A DNA stretch of 64,000 nucleotides from Dendrophyllia cribrosa (lineage: Eukaryota > Cnidaria > Anthozoa > Scleractinia > Dendrophylliidae). This document shows positions 40,755 through 51,839 of the stretch, in pieces; position 1 is the stretch's first letter; each line of letters begins with the position of its first letter. The stretch lies in contig JAJLRJ010000005.1 of NCBI GenBank assembly GCA_024195265.1, positions 36,478,605 to 36,542,604 of the forward strand. Direction: 5' to 3'. The notes beneath the pieces are model-generated. The model was not told the origin of the DNA. It searched no databases and was given only the letters and a program-made list of their open reading frames with translations. The translations under genes and the position numbers were made by a program.

Positions 40755-41966
40755 CGGGGGGGGGGGGGTACTCAACAAAGTTTTGTACGGGGATGCTCCG
40801 CCCCGAGGTCCAAACCCTTACCCTTTCATATACCGTTTTTGACAGAAAAGGTACCCCTTTCATATACCTTTCATTGAAAATGGTACCCCTTTCATATACC
40901 TTTCGTTGAAAATGGTACCCCTTTCATATAGCCTTTGCGTGCGTCTGTTTGATATATTTTGAAAGGCCCTATTTGCTGCGGAACGAGGGTAGCGAGTGAG
41001 CAGCAACATAATCAGGATTTAAGAGAAATATATGAGAAAAAAATATAAGCTACGAAAAATCTCGATTTGATCGCTTTTTACCAGAATTCACTGCGCCACG
41101 CACACATTTTGGGCCAGAATTCACTGCGCCACGCACACATTTTGGGCCAGAATTCACTGCGTCACGAACAATAACCTCGCTTGCTGCTTCAAGCTGTTGG
41201 CTGCGAGATTTGTAATATTTTGGTCCAACATGTGCCAGTCGTAATCGGAACTGAAGTGTCGAAGACTACCGCGAGTTGAGCGAGGACTGTGAGGCATGGT
41301 GATAGGACCGTTGGATAGCAAAGATTTTCGAAGATTGTACGGAATAAAAGACAAATTTATTTTGAAATCACTCCGACAGCGGTCGATGAGACTGAGCTGA
41401 GCGCGTGGGGACGCGAAACCTGAGCTGAGCGCGTGGAGACGCGAATACGATACGGCTAGCTAGTAACGCAACATATTCATTATCAATAATTAAGTTAAAC
41501 CTAAATTTTCACACCTTCCTCGTGGTGAACGCGTCCTTTGCTCAACAATATTCTACAGACATTGCAAGAACTTGATGCGTGAATTACAAAACAAAATTAG
41601 TCTTATCAGCTGGAGTTTTCGTCGATTCATTCCGGTTACATTTGCTTTGCTTTCCCTCAAAAAACGAAAAAGAAAATTCTGTAATACCAGCGAGGCGATA
41701 AAACAGCATTATTACAACAAATTTACCGCAGCAATTACTATCTTTTGGATACACTAGTTATAATACTTAAATTGCAGTTTTCCCTACCTTTTTTATGCTT
41801 CAACTCGTGTTTTCGCTACCATTTCCTATTCTTCGTGAAATCCCTACCCTTTCACATACTTCAACTCGTGAAATCCCGACCCTTTCATATACCTCCAGCA
41901 TAAAAAAGGTACCCCTTTCGGGCGGAGCATCCCTGTATACCCCCCCCCCCCCCCCCCCCCCCCGGG
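40755..41966. mobile_element. Poly-G/C-capped element inserted in the Gypsy integrase, carrying a nested repeat
   Basis: It starts CCCGGGGGGGGGG and ends with about 24 C followed by GGG. CAGGAATACC occurs at both edges (40745-40754, 41967-41976), and removing the insertion restores the integrase codons at Gly-Ile-Pro. The interior matches 36228-36674 (CCTTTCATATACC, CCCTTTCGGGCGGAGCATCC) but is split by a 0.78 kb repeat at 40974-41759. Confidence 0.88.
40974..41759. repeat. 0.75 kb interspersed repeat, copy 2 (with 66-codon ORF 41154-41354, minus)
   Basis: This is nearly identical to 18900-19650 and inserted into the capped element between CCCTATT and TATAATACTTAAA. The tandem unit ending CACACATTTTGGGCCAGAATT is present once more than in copy 1. 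The 66-codon minus-strand ORF is preserved. Confidence 0.88.
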
Positions 41967-42262
41967 CAGGAATACCATGTCTTGCGAAATGGGCTTTGAG
42001 CTTCTTGATGACGTTAACCGAGGACGTACTTCTGAGATAGTCAAGCTCGAAGAAATCGCTAAAATAATCCACTGTCACGAGATAGTTCTTTCCACTTAGC
42101 TCAAACAGATCTGCTGCAACGAACTGCCATGGCCGACTAGGTGCTTTATGACTGACCAATGTTTCCTTTGTTTGGCTTTGCTCGTACTCTCTACAAACTT
42201 CACATGTAGACACGTGATTGCGGATTTCTTTCGTCATTCCCGGCCAATACAGACACTCGTGT
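41967..42262 (-). pseudogene. Gypsy integrase, N-terminal zinc-binding part and first half of the core
   Basis: The frame reads HECLYWPGMTKEI, STCEVCREY (zinc-binding Cys pair) and FVAADLFELSGKNYLV (first catalytic Asp), and reaches HFARHGIP, where a poly-G/C-capped element interrupts the codons. The second half resumes at 40754. Confidence 0.88.
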
Positions 42263-42535
42263 TCGTTCTTCTTGTGCTTATGCTATGCTTGTGTCACATT
42301 TATGTCAAGTGAGAACGGGGATGAAATAAGCACAAGCATAAGCACAAGGCAGTCAACCAAATCATCCGCCATCTTTGATTCGGATCTCACAGCCGAGGAA
42401 AGCTGGTATCGAGAATTTCGTTCATACTGCGCTTGCGTATGTCTTTATGCTTATGTTCTGGCGTTCTCACTTGCTTTTCGGCCGATTATGCTTATGCTTA
42501 TGCTTGTGCTTATGCGCTAGTGAAAACCAGCCTTT
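42263..42535. mobile_element. MITE fragment with TGCTTATG repeats inside the Gypsy relic
   Basis: The right end reads CTAGTGAAAACCAGCCTT, which resembles the CCAGCCT end of the Harbinger-like MITE at 22383-22706. The interior has many TGCTTATG/CATAAGCA units on both sides, so it folds back. The left terminal repeat is not complete. Confidence 0.55.
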
Positions 42536-43750
42536 AAGGCTCGGCTTGCGTACGCGATTGGGTGCCCATTTTGCATTGAGGCTGCACCTAATCCACTCTG
42601 ACTGCTATCACACTGGGGGGCTCCGTGTGGCTTCTCTACGATCGCTCTAATTTTCTCTGGATCTGGCTTTAGGCCCTCTGTGGTTAGCAGGTGTCCATGA
42701 AATGGAACTTCCTTACATCTGAATTCTACTGAACTTTTCAGCATTGAGCTTGATGCCTTTCTGCTGACATCTTTGCATGAATCCATTTAAATTGTTGTCA
42801 TGATCAGCCTCACTCGTGCCATGGATGAGAACATCATCTGCAATGCATTTTACACCCGGGAGACCTAGCAACTCTTGATTGAGGCTTTTCTGAAATACTT
42901 CACTCGAAACACTGAGACCAAATGGCAAACGCAGCCATCGATATCGCCCATATGGCGTAGCGAACGTGGTGAGCATGCTCGACTCGTTATCTAACACCAG
43001 ATGCCAAAAAGCTGAGGTCAAATCAACCTTTGTAAACACACGTGCATCTGTCAAGTCAGGTAACATATCGTCAATAACAGGAATTTGATAATGTTCCCTC
43101 TTCAAAACAGCATTAAGGGGTCTCGGGTCGATACAAACATGAAGCTCTCCGGACTTCTTTACAGCTACAACAATCTGACTGACCCACTCGGTCGGTTCGT
43201 CAACAGGCGTGATGACCTTGAGACGTTCCAGTCTTTGGAGTTCCTCTTTAAACTTCTCTCGAACAGACACCGGTACCTTTCTTGCTGGAAGAACAACGGG
43301 TTTGCAATCCGGGTCAATTTGGAGGTGCACTTTTCCCGGAAGTGTTCCAAGACCCTTGTCAAAAACATCGGCATATTTAACTGTGGGATCATCACTGGCA
43401 TCCTCCACGACACTTACGAAGTTTTCCTTGTGAACGGTTAGCAGCTTCATTTTCTGCGTCGCATTTAAGCCAAGCAGAGGTGTCAAATCCTCTTTCACGA
43501 CTAGAAATCTGACCTTGTACATGTACTTCTCCTCACTTTTGGGGTTCACGACTGGCAACGCACAGGTTCCAACAGGCTTGAGTTTGGCACCATTCCACAT
43601 GACCAGCGTTTGCGAACACGGGGCGAGCTCTTGTCCTTCAGCATACTTGAGTGGTAAAATATTTGCACTTGCACCACAGTCAACTTGAAATTTAACAGGT
43701 TGTTGATTCACGAGCATTTCCGCATCGGAGTCTTGACCACCACCGGGCAT
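42536..43750 (-). pseudogene. Gypsy protease-reverse transcriptase-RNase H fragment
   Basis: The 345-codon frame from 43750 contains the protease site VDCGAS, then reverse transcriptase motifs TKVDLTSAFWHL, YRWLRLPFGL and IADDVLIHG. A frameshift near 42713-42786 moves to a frame reading FHGHLLTTEGLKPDPEKI. This then jumps to DSSQSGLGAASMQNG and PIAYASRAL of RNase H, skipping the connection domain, and stops at the MITE boundary. Confidence 0.88.
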
Positions 43751-43880
43751 GCTGTAGACAGTTTACTTCGTCGACCAGCAAAACAGATCCGCTGCCACCA
43801 TGAAATAACACGAGACTTCGTGTATAAAAGAACGGTTTCTTTAATCAACGTCGCGGACCCTAAACCCGATCTGACATCTT

Positions 43881-44111
43881 AGGCCCCGTTTACACGGGTC
43901 CGGACAAATTTGTGCACGGACGAATTTTGTTCCTAGACCACGTGTTTACATGGATCCGTGCAAATTCTGTTACAGATTGCAGTGGTGTTTACACGGAAAC
44001 TTAGCCGTTCAAAAATTCGTCCAGTTCCGTCGGTCCCGTGTAAACGCAAGGTGGAACCGTGCAAGTTTTTGTCCGTGCAAAAATTTGTCCGGACCCGTGT
44101 AAACGGGGCCT
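43881..44111. mobile_element. Palindromic MITE, TIR about 30 bp
   Basis: The ends AGGCCCCGTTTACACGGGTC and GACCCGTGTAAACGGGGCCT form a near-perfect inverted repeat, continuing inward through CGGACAAATTT. The interior repeats GTGTTTACA and CCGTGCAAA phrases. No exact target duplication is seen. Confidence 0.85.
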
Positions 44112-44963
44112 GAGCAAGATGCTAATGCCCACTGCGGGCATTACTAATTTACATATTTAGAAACTGATGCACATATTTGTGTGAACTGACACGCATATTA
44201 TAACACAATCCACTTAAAACAAAAATAAGAAACATTTTTACGAAGCATCGAGTCCATATCATATTCCAGAGCCGATCAATACAAGGAATTCGCCAAGAAA
44301 CATTGTGACACAGCGCGAAATTGTTCAGTCGCAGGGCACGCGGAAAAGAAGGGAAGGGGTGGGCAAAGTTATAGGGAAACCTTTCAGACTTTTCAAGAGT
44401 CACTCTAACAAGAAAAACATTTCAACTCATCTCACTGCAACTCATCGATATAGACCTTTTTCATAATGGCGGCCAATAAATTCATTCTGTTATATGTATG
44501 TTAATTAGCCCTATTGGCCTTATTTGTCGTTTCCACTCATAAAGCGAAGCGAAGAAGTGGAAACGACAACCAACAACATCGCGAAAACTCGTAAGCCACA
44601 AAACCGTCTAAAACGGACATAATTTGCGCCCAAATTGTATAAAAGACACAACGAAAACACAATGAGGTAAGTGAAGTTTATTTCTACATTAAAGCTTTAT
44701 TTTAGCATATATAAGACTAAAATGAATTTCCCATACAAAGTCTATAAATCGTTCGTTGCGTTATAACAAAGAACCATCACATACTTAGCTTGGGCTGCCT
44801 GTGGTTCACCATGTGCTTAAACATCACAATCTCTTGATATGTACGCGTCATCATGCATGAAGTTGATGCTTTTAACAGACCTTTTCAAAAAACGGAAATG
44901 ACTGAATGTATGTGGCATCAAAAGTAACCAATAGCAACAATTTTCCTTTCAGGTGAACCAAGT
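44112..44963. other. Intergenic stretch with a short hairpin
   Basis: GTCGTTTCCACT and AGTGGAAACGAC form a hairpin at about 44528-44569. ATGAG/GTAAGT near 44662 looks like a first exon end for the pseudogene to the right, but the joined frame contains a stop. Nothing else is supported. Confidence 0.4.
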
Positions 44964-45244
44964 ATGAATAATCCAAGTGGTAAGTTGTTTACCATTTTTA
45001 CCATTCATTTTATCGTAAAAAGAACAAGATATAAATTGAACAATCTTGAACTACCTAGGACACACTTTCTGATTGAACCTGTTAAAAACTTTCTACTTCT
45101 CATACCCACAATTTTATCCTGCCTAAATTTCAGTCGCATGTGATCATATGTGTTAGCCTAAATTTCATGCAGTACCTTGAGTAATATTGATTGTGAACCT
45201 AAACATGTTTAACAATCTGTCTTGGAATAAACATACACAAGAAG

Positions 45245-46025
45245 CAGGGGCGGATCCAGAATTTTTTTATGGGGGGTGGCTACGGGTATATGCCTAAGTC
45301 TATAATTTTTTTTTAATTGTTGCAATTAAAAAGAAAACTTTTAAAACCGATGCAGGGATTTCATTAAAGTCCATTAAGATTTTGAACAGGAGGGCAATGA
45401 GTTTGAGCAGGTGGACTCTATTTTTAAATTTTAGCTCCCGGGGATGCATTTTCCTGCATTTTGAAGCACGAACTTAAGCATCTTACTGTTGCTTGAAACA
45501 TTGTATTTTGTTTGTTCAATCAACTGAATACAGATATCTGTAGTCATGGACATCAAGTTATCAAGTTGAGTACAAAAATATTGTTTAATCGACCGTTCTG
45601 ACCTTTTTCCGGTCGCCATAACACACGTGGAACTTGTTTGCAACTCAGTGACATCATGCAGAACTTTATGCAGAGCACTAAGCTGGCAATGCATTGTGGG
45701 GCGATTTCAGTTGTTTGTCACGTTTCTTCTAGTCTGTACAGGGAGCAACGGGAGGTAAATAAGCAATAACCTCGTTGTTTTGTAAGTTGAAATATGCTTT
45801 TTTTTAGAACACACATCAAAAAGGCCAAGTTAGTAAATTATTTAACTTGTTGGTGACAAAAATAAGGTTTAGATTTTCAAAGCAGCCGGGAAATATTGTG
45901 TTCACAGCCGGTCAATTTTCCCGGTGCCCGACTGCCCGGCCCTTAATGAAACCCCTGCCGATGGTCTAAAGGGGGGTGGCTAGCCACCCAATCCACCCCC
46001 CCCCCCCCCCCTGGATCCGCCCCTG
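45245..46025. mobile_element. hAT-type element, TIR CAGGGGCGGATCCAG, AAGAAG duplication
   Basis: The ends CAGGGGCGGATCCAG and CTGGATCCGCCCCTG are perfect inverted repeats, with AAGAAG directly on both sides (45239-45244, 46026-46031). It lies in the intron of the OB-fold pseudogene. More than half of it is a second element inserted inside. Confidence 0.87.
45353..45957. mobile_element. Nested hAT-type element, TIR CAGGGATTTCATTAA, CCGATG duplication
   Basis: The ends CAGGGATTTCATTAAAG and CTTAATGAAACCCCTG are inverted repeats and CCGATG lies directly outside each end (45347-45352, 45958-45963). An 87-codon minus-strand ORF at 45431-45694 has no known domain. A short relative with similar ends and also a 6-bp duplication is at 58885-59027. 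Confidence 0.87.
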
Positions 46026-46706
46026 AAGAAGATATTATTATGAAATCCTCAAGCAACTAAAATTACCCTATGGAATCCATCAAAACCTCATACAACTTGT
46101 GATATCTCAAACCAACTCACTAAAAAGATTGCCACAATATTATCTACTTCCAAGATTCATATTCTTGATCTCATCAGTAAAAACTCAATCTTGATAATTT
46201 TGTCCTTCCATTTCAGGACAAAGCATGGTTGGTTATTTACAACCTCTCACCTATAAAGACAAGCCAAAACAAGAATCAATATTTCTCGCTAAATTTCCAG
46301 ACAAACTCTCAAGTATATCGTGCTGTGTGCTTGCTTCTCCCCAGAGAAGCATTCAGTGCTCAAACGCAAGTTCGAATCTTTATCACCCGTCAAGATAAAC
46401 AAATTCCACCTAAAGAAAAACTTGAAGACCGAAAAGGAAGAACTGATTCTCAACAAAAGAACAAGAATTGAAGATCCTAATGAAAATGAGATGGATTTTG
46501 ACCTTCAGAAAATAGATGATGAAACCGTGGAAGCTATAGACAGCTCAATAGAAGAAATTCAGGAGAAACAAAACAGTACCCTGGTAAACATTGCTGGCCG
46601 TGTTTTATTCAATGGTACGGCTAAAACTGTGGATGTTCGTGGAAAAACTTTAACTAAACAAGAAACTTTGTTTACAGATAACAGTGGTTCTCTTCGTCTG
46701 GACTAA

Positions 46707-47833
46707 TTTTCAAAACATTTACAACCATTTTTATTAACATAAGTTGTTGTTCTTGGTACAATTGACACCCAAAGAGTGCTTTCTGATATACTATTTACTT
46801 ATGTTAAACCAAAAGCATGCCATTACACATTATCATAGCACTACAGATGCAACAAATTCACTAATGCTCACTGAACTTACCTGGTTAATAGTTTCACGTT
46901 CACGAGTCATTGTTTTTAATATACAAATACTGTATATTCTATAAACATGAAAACAAAACCAAACGTAATCCTCACTGTAGTGAATACAGCATGCCGGGTT
47001 ATGTTTTCCAATAATAATACCCCCCTCCCACCCAAAAACAACAACAACAACAACGATATCTCGAATTCACCTATATATGAACTCAATGTCGGTGAAAATA
47101 ACACTAACTAAACAAATCAAATGTTCACACTGAATATCATTTGATAAATTGGACCTACTACGATTATAATTTACCTTCCTGCTTCGACATATGTGATTTT
47201 TTTTTTTGCCTGGGGGAGGGAGGGTGGTCTTAGTTTTAAAAACACCGCACAATTTGTGACTTTTTTCAGAGTCTCACGCAAGCAGATGGATCACTGCCTA
47301 ACTAATGTCAACATCAACAGAATGAGCCGCAGCATTGCTATCTTTTAGATACCCTAGTTTATCGATAAAAGCTTTCAGCAAAGTTCTTTTCTTTAGGTCA
47401 CACCGCAAGGTAGTATGGGTAGTTGTAAATACCATTGCATAAGAATCCCATACTACCTTGCGGTCTTGGCTTTTCGCCTTTTTCATCCGGGCAATTTATG
47501 AATGAATTTCTTCAAGGTCTTCAACGTCGCAAACTGGCCTGCAGGCGCCTAGTTAATCCAAAATTTAACACAAATAATCGCTTCCTGTTTGACGTAAAAT
47601 GCTGTAATTCACCTGTAGAATGCCTTTCTTAGGTATTATCCGATTTACTTTCTTTTTTATATAAAAATCTCCGGCGAAACATGCGAGCGCCGCGTTTGTA
47701 AATTTTCTTCAAAATCCCGCCAAGCCAAATGCAACGAGAACGACGCGCTCAACAAATCGCGGCGAGTGAGAAATTTTGCCTGTGATGCTCGACCAATCAG
47801 GAGCGAGTAGTTTAGCCCTCAAATTAAGGGAAA
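46707..47833. other. Intergenic sequence with a strong hairpin
   Basis: No gene is supported. ACCGCAAGGTAGTATGGG (47402-47419) and its perfect reverse complement (47447-47464) form an 18-bp stem with a 27-base loop. The stretch near 47660-47800 is CpG-rich. The LINE copy that follows starts at about 47840. Confidence 0.5.
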
Positions 47834-49422
47834 ATGCTCTCTTTGTCAACTAAACTGCAATACCGCGTACAAGACGTACAAGATTTGTTTAAAAACCTCA
47901 ATCCTAGAAAATCTTGTAGTGACACTGGACTTATGCCTAAATTAATGAAGAAAATTGCAGAGGGTATCGCACCATCAGTAATAAATCTTTACAACAGATG
48001 TATTGAAAATAGTAACTGGCCAGCTATATGGAAAAGGGGAGAGCTCACTCCTATTTTCAAGAAAGGGGACAAGCATAATGTGGAAAATTATCGACCTATA
48101 ACGACGCTATCGATTATTGACAAGGTTTTTGAATCACTGCTTAGCAAACAAATAACCCATTATTTTGACCCTACTCTATCTCCAAGATTGACAGCATACA
48201 GAAAGAATCACAGTTGTGAAATGACACTAGTAAGACTTACAGAGGACTGGAAACATGCTATCGACAGAAAAGAATTAGTGACCATTCTATCTACAGACAT
48301 GAGTAAGGCTTTTGACTCTCTATGCCACAATTTAGTCATCAAGAAGCTCAAAGCATATGGGTTCACTAATCAATCATTGGATCTAATTCGATCGTTTCTG
48401 AATGACAGATACAGTCGTGTAAAACTAGGCACTATAAGAAGTGAATGGTCTAAAATGTCACGTGGTTGTCCTCAGGGATCTTCATTTGGTCCATTATTAT
48501 GGAACTTATTCCAGAATGATATGACCATGTTGGTTAAAGACATAAACCTTTTCGTGTATGCTGACGACCATCAGCTGTATGTAACAGGGTCGGATAACAA
48601 CATCGCATCTTCCAAGCTACAATATCAAGGAAAGTTAGCCATGTCATGGTACAGGGATAACTTTCTACTTGCCAACACAGAGAAGTTTCAATGTCTTACT
48701 ATCAATCCAAGAAATATTGACTCAGATAAACAGACTGAGGCCCTGCAGATTGAAGATCATATCATTACCAACACTTCACAAATCAAATTAAATTACTTGG
48801 AGTTGAAATAGATGACAAGCTTAATTTCACCAGCCATATCAGTAACATTTGCATAAAAGCCAGTCAAAAAGTTGGTGTCTTATTGAGACTGCGAAATTTG
48901 ATACCATGCAAAGCAAAACTGATAATCTACAAATCATCCATCCTGCCTTACTTAACATATTGCCATCTGGTATGGCATAACTGTAGATCTTCCGATAGCA
49001 GAAAAATAGAGCGGATTCAAGAACGCGCACTTAGAGCAGTATTTAACTCCCATGCAGAATCATACGAAAACCTTTTGGTTCGCGCAGAGCTACCTTCACT
49101 ACTAAATCTAAGACTACAAGATATCGCTATACTAATGTACAAAGTAAAATATGGCCTTGCACCGAGTGTTGTTAACGAACTATTTAAGCGGAAAAGCACT
49201 AGTTCTTCACTAAGAAACAGTGATTTTGATATTCCGACTTTTAACACTATTAACTATGGAAAGCATTCTCTTAGATATCAAGGACCTTATATATGGTCGA
49301 AACTAGATAATAAATTGAAAGGTTCTTCGAATATTGAAAATTTCAAAAAGAACATTAGGAAAAAAGACCTAACGTCATTCTTAAATAATAACGATAGCTG
49401 CTGTAACCTTTGCAGTTCTTAG
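47834..49422 (+). pseudogene. 5'-truncated non-LTR retrotransposon (CR1/Jockey/L2 group), reverse transcriptase
   Basis: The first frame (47834-48811) begins inside the reverse transcriptase and shows FKKGDKHNVENYRPI, TDMSKAFDSL, GCPQGSSFGPLLWN and YADDHQLY. A single-base frameshift near 48785 leads to the second frame, which carries the thumb and C-terminal region (LLGVEIDDKLNF, LPYLTYCHLVW, RIQERALRAVF, and a final WSKLDNKLKGSSNIENFKK). The endonuclease and any first ORF are missing. An AT-rich 3' region ends in TTTA repeats near 49578-49612. It is a dead copy. Confidence 0.88.
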
Positions 49423-50007
49423 AGACTACCTCTTACATACCTATTGCTTTATTATATAATTTGTACATGTTACATATTTTAATTGTATATATATTATTAT
49501 TATTATTTCTTATTTGTAAATAATTTTAATTTTTGTGTCCCCAATTAGTTGTGAAAACTAAATACATTGACACATTAATAAAGTTATTTATTTATTTATT
49601 TTATTTATTATTTATACCGTGGACAATCTATTGCGTCACATTGGATCAAACAAAGTCAATCAGCATTCAGTAATTTTGCTCTCTATATAAAATACATAAC
49701 TTTTCTTTTAAGAAAATAACTGGCATGCACTTACCGTTGATCAACAATTATTCAATGGAAACATCCAAACCATCAAAAAACTCCTGCAATGACGGTAAAG
49801 ACGCTCTGTCTTCAATAATATCTTCCATTTATAAAAAATTCGCAATTTTCCAATTTCGATCAAACTCGCCGATTTTCGACACGCGATTAAGCATCCCATT
49901 TTAGCTCTTCCTATTTTATGACAAAAGGCTGGCTCTACGGTAACGGGCTGATTTATTGAAATAAAGCAGCCCATAGCCCATAGCCGTACTGAGTGAAAAC
50001 TTTTTTA
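49423..50007. other. LINE 3' region, TTTA-repeat tail and flank
   Basis: The stretch to about 49612 is the LINE 3' end with ATT and TTTA repeats. The remainder (49613-50007) holds no supported feature. Confidence 0.5.
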
Positions 50008-50300
50008 GAAATGATGGGTCAAAAATGAGACAAGAGCCAGAGCGGTACGACTAATGTGGCAACAGAGAACTGAAAATACACACAAATCAATATTCAAATT
50101 AACAAAAACTACACGGGTTGGAGGGCGGGGCTTCAAGGTCGATGTCAGTATGTCAGTATCTGGAAACTCAAGACTCTCAAGATGTCTGAGAACTAAAACT
50201 TTTCAAAACCACTACCGTACTTATTCGAATAAGCGCCCACCCTGAAAGCCCCAAAAAATAATAAGCGCCCACCTTCGAATAAGCGTCCATCCCCACCCTC
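50008..50300. repeat. Interspersed repeat, second copy of 35355-35640
   Basis: Shared phrases include GGTACGACTAATGTGGCAAC, CACGGGTTGGAGG and AAACCACTACCGTAC, in the same order and orientation. A short TGTCAGTA duplication is specific to this copy. Confidence 0.85.
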
Positions 50301-50596
50301 GCCCCCCAAATATTTTTGTACTAGCCCAGCGTGAAGAGGAGCATCAATTCTATTCCGAAATTGGCTTTACATTTAATTCCTTGACTGTTTATTTTGTTCA
50401 TGTTCGCTTTTGCACTTTGTTTTCTTTGGTTGAAGCGAAATAAACTTGTTATCTTTTGTTTTGTTGTATTCTAAAAAGTATCCTAACTTGCTGAAATGTT
50501 GAAAATACTACAGAGCGCCCACCTCGAATAAGCGCCCACCCTCCAGGTCCCAAAATTAAATAAGCGCTAAGTGCGCTGATTCGAATAAATACGGTA
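50213..50596. mobile_element. Mariner-like MITE, TIR TACCGTA..ATTCGAATAAGCG
   Basis: The left end TACCGTACTTATTCGAATAA and the right end TTCGAATAAATACGGTA are inverted repeats with TA at the edges. GCGCCCACC phrases repeat inside. This end is also present in the 35.5 kb repeat copy. Confidence 0.7.
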
Positions 50597-51397
50597 TTTG
50601 AAGAGAAATAAAGAACTTCACATAAAACACGTCTTAATTGTTGAGATAGGATATCCGGAAAATTTTAGTCAGCGGACTCTATCAGAAGTGACTCAGTTTT
50701 TAAGACAGAAACATATAACTCCAACAAAACCAAAACAAGACTAGCTTAAAACAAATCCTGGTGAAAAACTGTTATCGTGTAAAGGAGCAGCCATTGCCTA
50801 TAGGGAAATATACAAAGGACACCCCCTAATATGATACACAAAGGGAACGTTCCTCTCGATCGTGCGAGCTAAACCCATAATGCATCAGTAAATTCCAGCA
50901 GTGTCCATATCCCCCTCGACAAAAACCCCCGGGCGTTAGCATTTGGTGAAACAAACTGGCAAATGCCCCATCACGGGGACAAAATTGTGCAAATGCCCAA
51001 GGGCATAGTAAAAAACCAGAAGCGGAAAATTTTTCGAATCTAGACTCATCCAAAAGTTATTTGAAGGCAAAATAAGTCAACAGAGAAGTGTTTTCCTCTA
51101 TCCGATGACCAATTCGCGATCAGAGCAAGTTAGCAACACGGTAAAAGACACGAGGATGTCAAATGCCCCGGGGTACACTGAGGATAGGCTACACCCGATC
51201 CCGGGTTCGAAAGCAAATGCCCAAATCGGCTCCTGGCATGGCATGGCATGGCTCTGTTGAAATTGACTGATGCCAGGAACCCATGGGCTCATGGGCTCCT
51301 GGGCTCCTGCTGATGCATGCGCGAGGAGTAGTCACGTAGGCCTGTTCAAAGGGGACAGACTTCAAATAAATGTGGCTTCTGAACATATCTGAATTTC

Positions 51398-51439
<42 letters not shown>

Positions 51440-51839
51440 ACAATTGGTTTCGGCTCCATTAAATCCTATACCAACTGCAGAACACTGTTTAGGAGGAGCC
51501 ACCCACAGTGTGAGCACAGTTACTGACAAGACATACTAGTAAGGAAAACAACGCAAAATAAAAGGTAGTCTTTTCAAATGTAACGGAAATAATTCACGGC
51601 TTGGAAAGTAATAGACGAGTGTGGATTTGATCGGGAATCAATAAATTAAATATTAAATGTAGTACGTTAAATAACGAACTAAGCACACACGTCAACTAAA
51701 TAAGCCAAGCACGCGCACAACTTAAGGAAAATTGCGCGCGCGCCCCTGCATCAAACTGAATGGAAGCAATATAGAAATAAAATAGGGGCGCTAAGATGAC
51801 ATAAAGGATCTAAAATAACAAAGGATACGGCGGTGTCTC
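50597..51839. other. Intergenic sequence
   Basis: I see no gene here. Several overlapping ORFs at 50826-51443 on the minus strand lack known domains and overlap each other in different frames. GGCATGGCATGGCATGG-like short repeats lie near 51236. Confidence 0.45.

Larger units (their letters stand above)
39903..43880 (-). mobile_element. Defective Gypsy retrotransposon, internally deleted and multiply interrupted
   Basis: Read on the minus strand the order is: a possible LTR remnant and primer site (43880-43780, TGGCAGCGG near 43785), protease and reverse transcriptase (43750-42713), RNase H start, then a MITE, integrase, a poly-G/C-capped insertion, and the end of integrase at 39910. The gag gene, about 100 residues between reverse transcriptase and RNase H, and the region between RNase H and integrase are missing. 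It is a relic that has served as a landing site for later insertions. Confidence 0.85.
44964..46706 (+). pseudogene. OB-fold (RPA-like) protein gene, decayed
   Basis: A small exon (44964-44979, ATG to a GTAAG donor) may precede a main exon that starts after TTTCAG at 46217. The main exon reads YNLSPIKTSQNKNQYFSL and VYRAVC, then in another frame FSPEKHSVLKRKFESLSPVK, and later VNIAGRVLFNGTAKTV and TDNSGSLRL, then a stop. This order fits the N-terminal region of single-strand DNA-binding OB-fold proteins that are multicopy in many aquatic animals. The frame changes at TGCTTGCTTC, where four bases appear duplicated. The stop falls where the OB fold should continue, and the joined first exon is out of phase, so I call it a pseudogene. 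Confidence 0.5.

Noticed and set aside
46916..47252. Two minus-strand ORFs
   Set aside because: Low-complexity AT-rich and poly-T/C stretches drive them; no domain or splice pattern is seen.
50826..51443. A cluster of minus-strand ORFs that might be exons
   Set aside because: They overlap in different frames, I could not join them with consistent splice phases, and no motif is recognisable.
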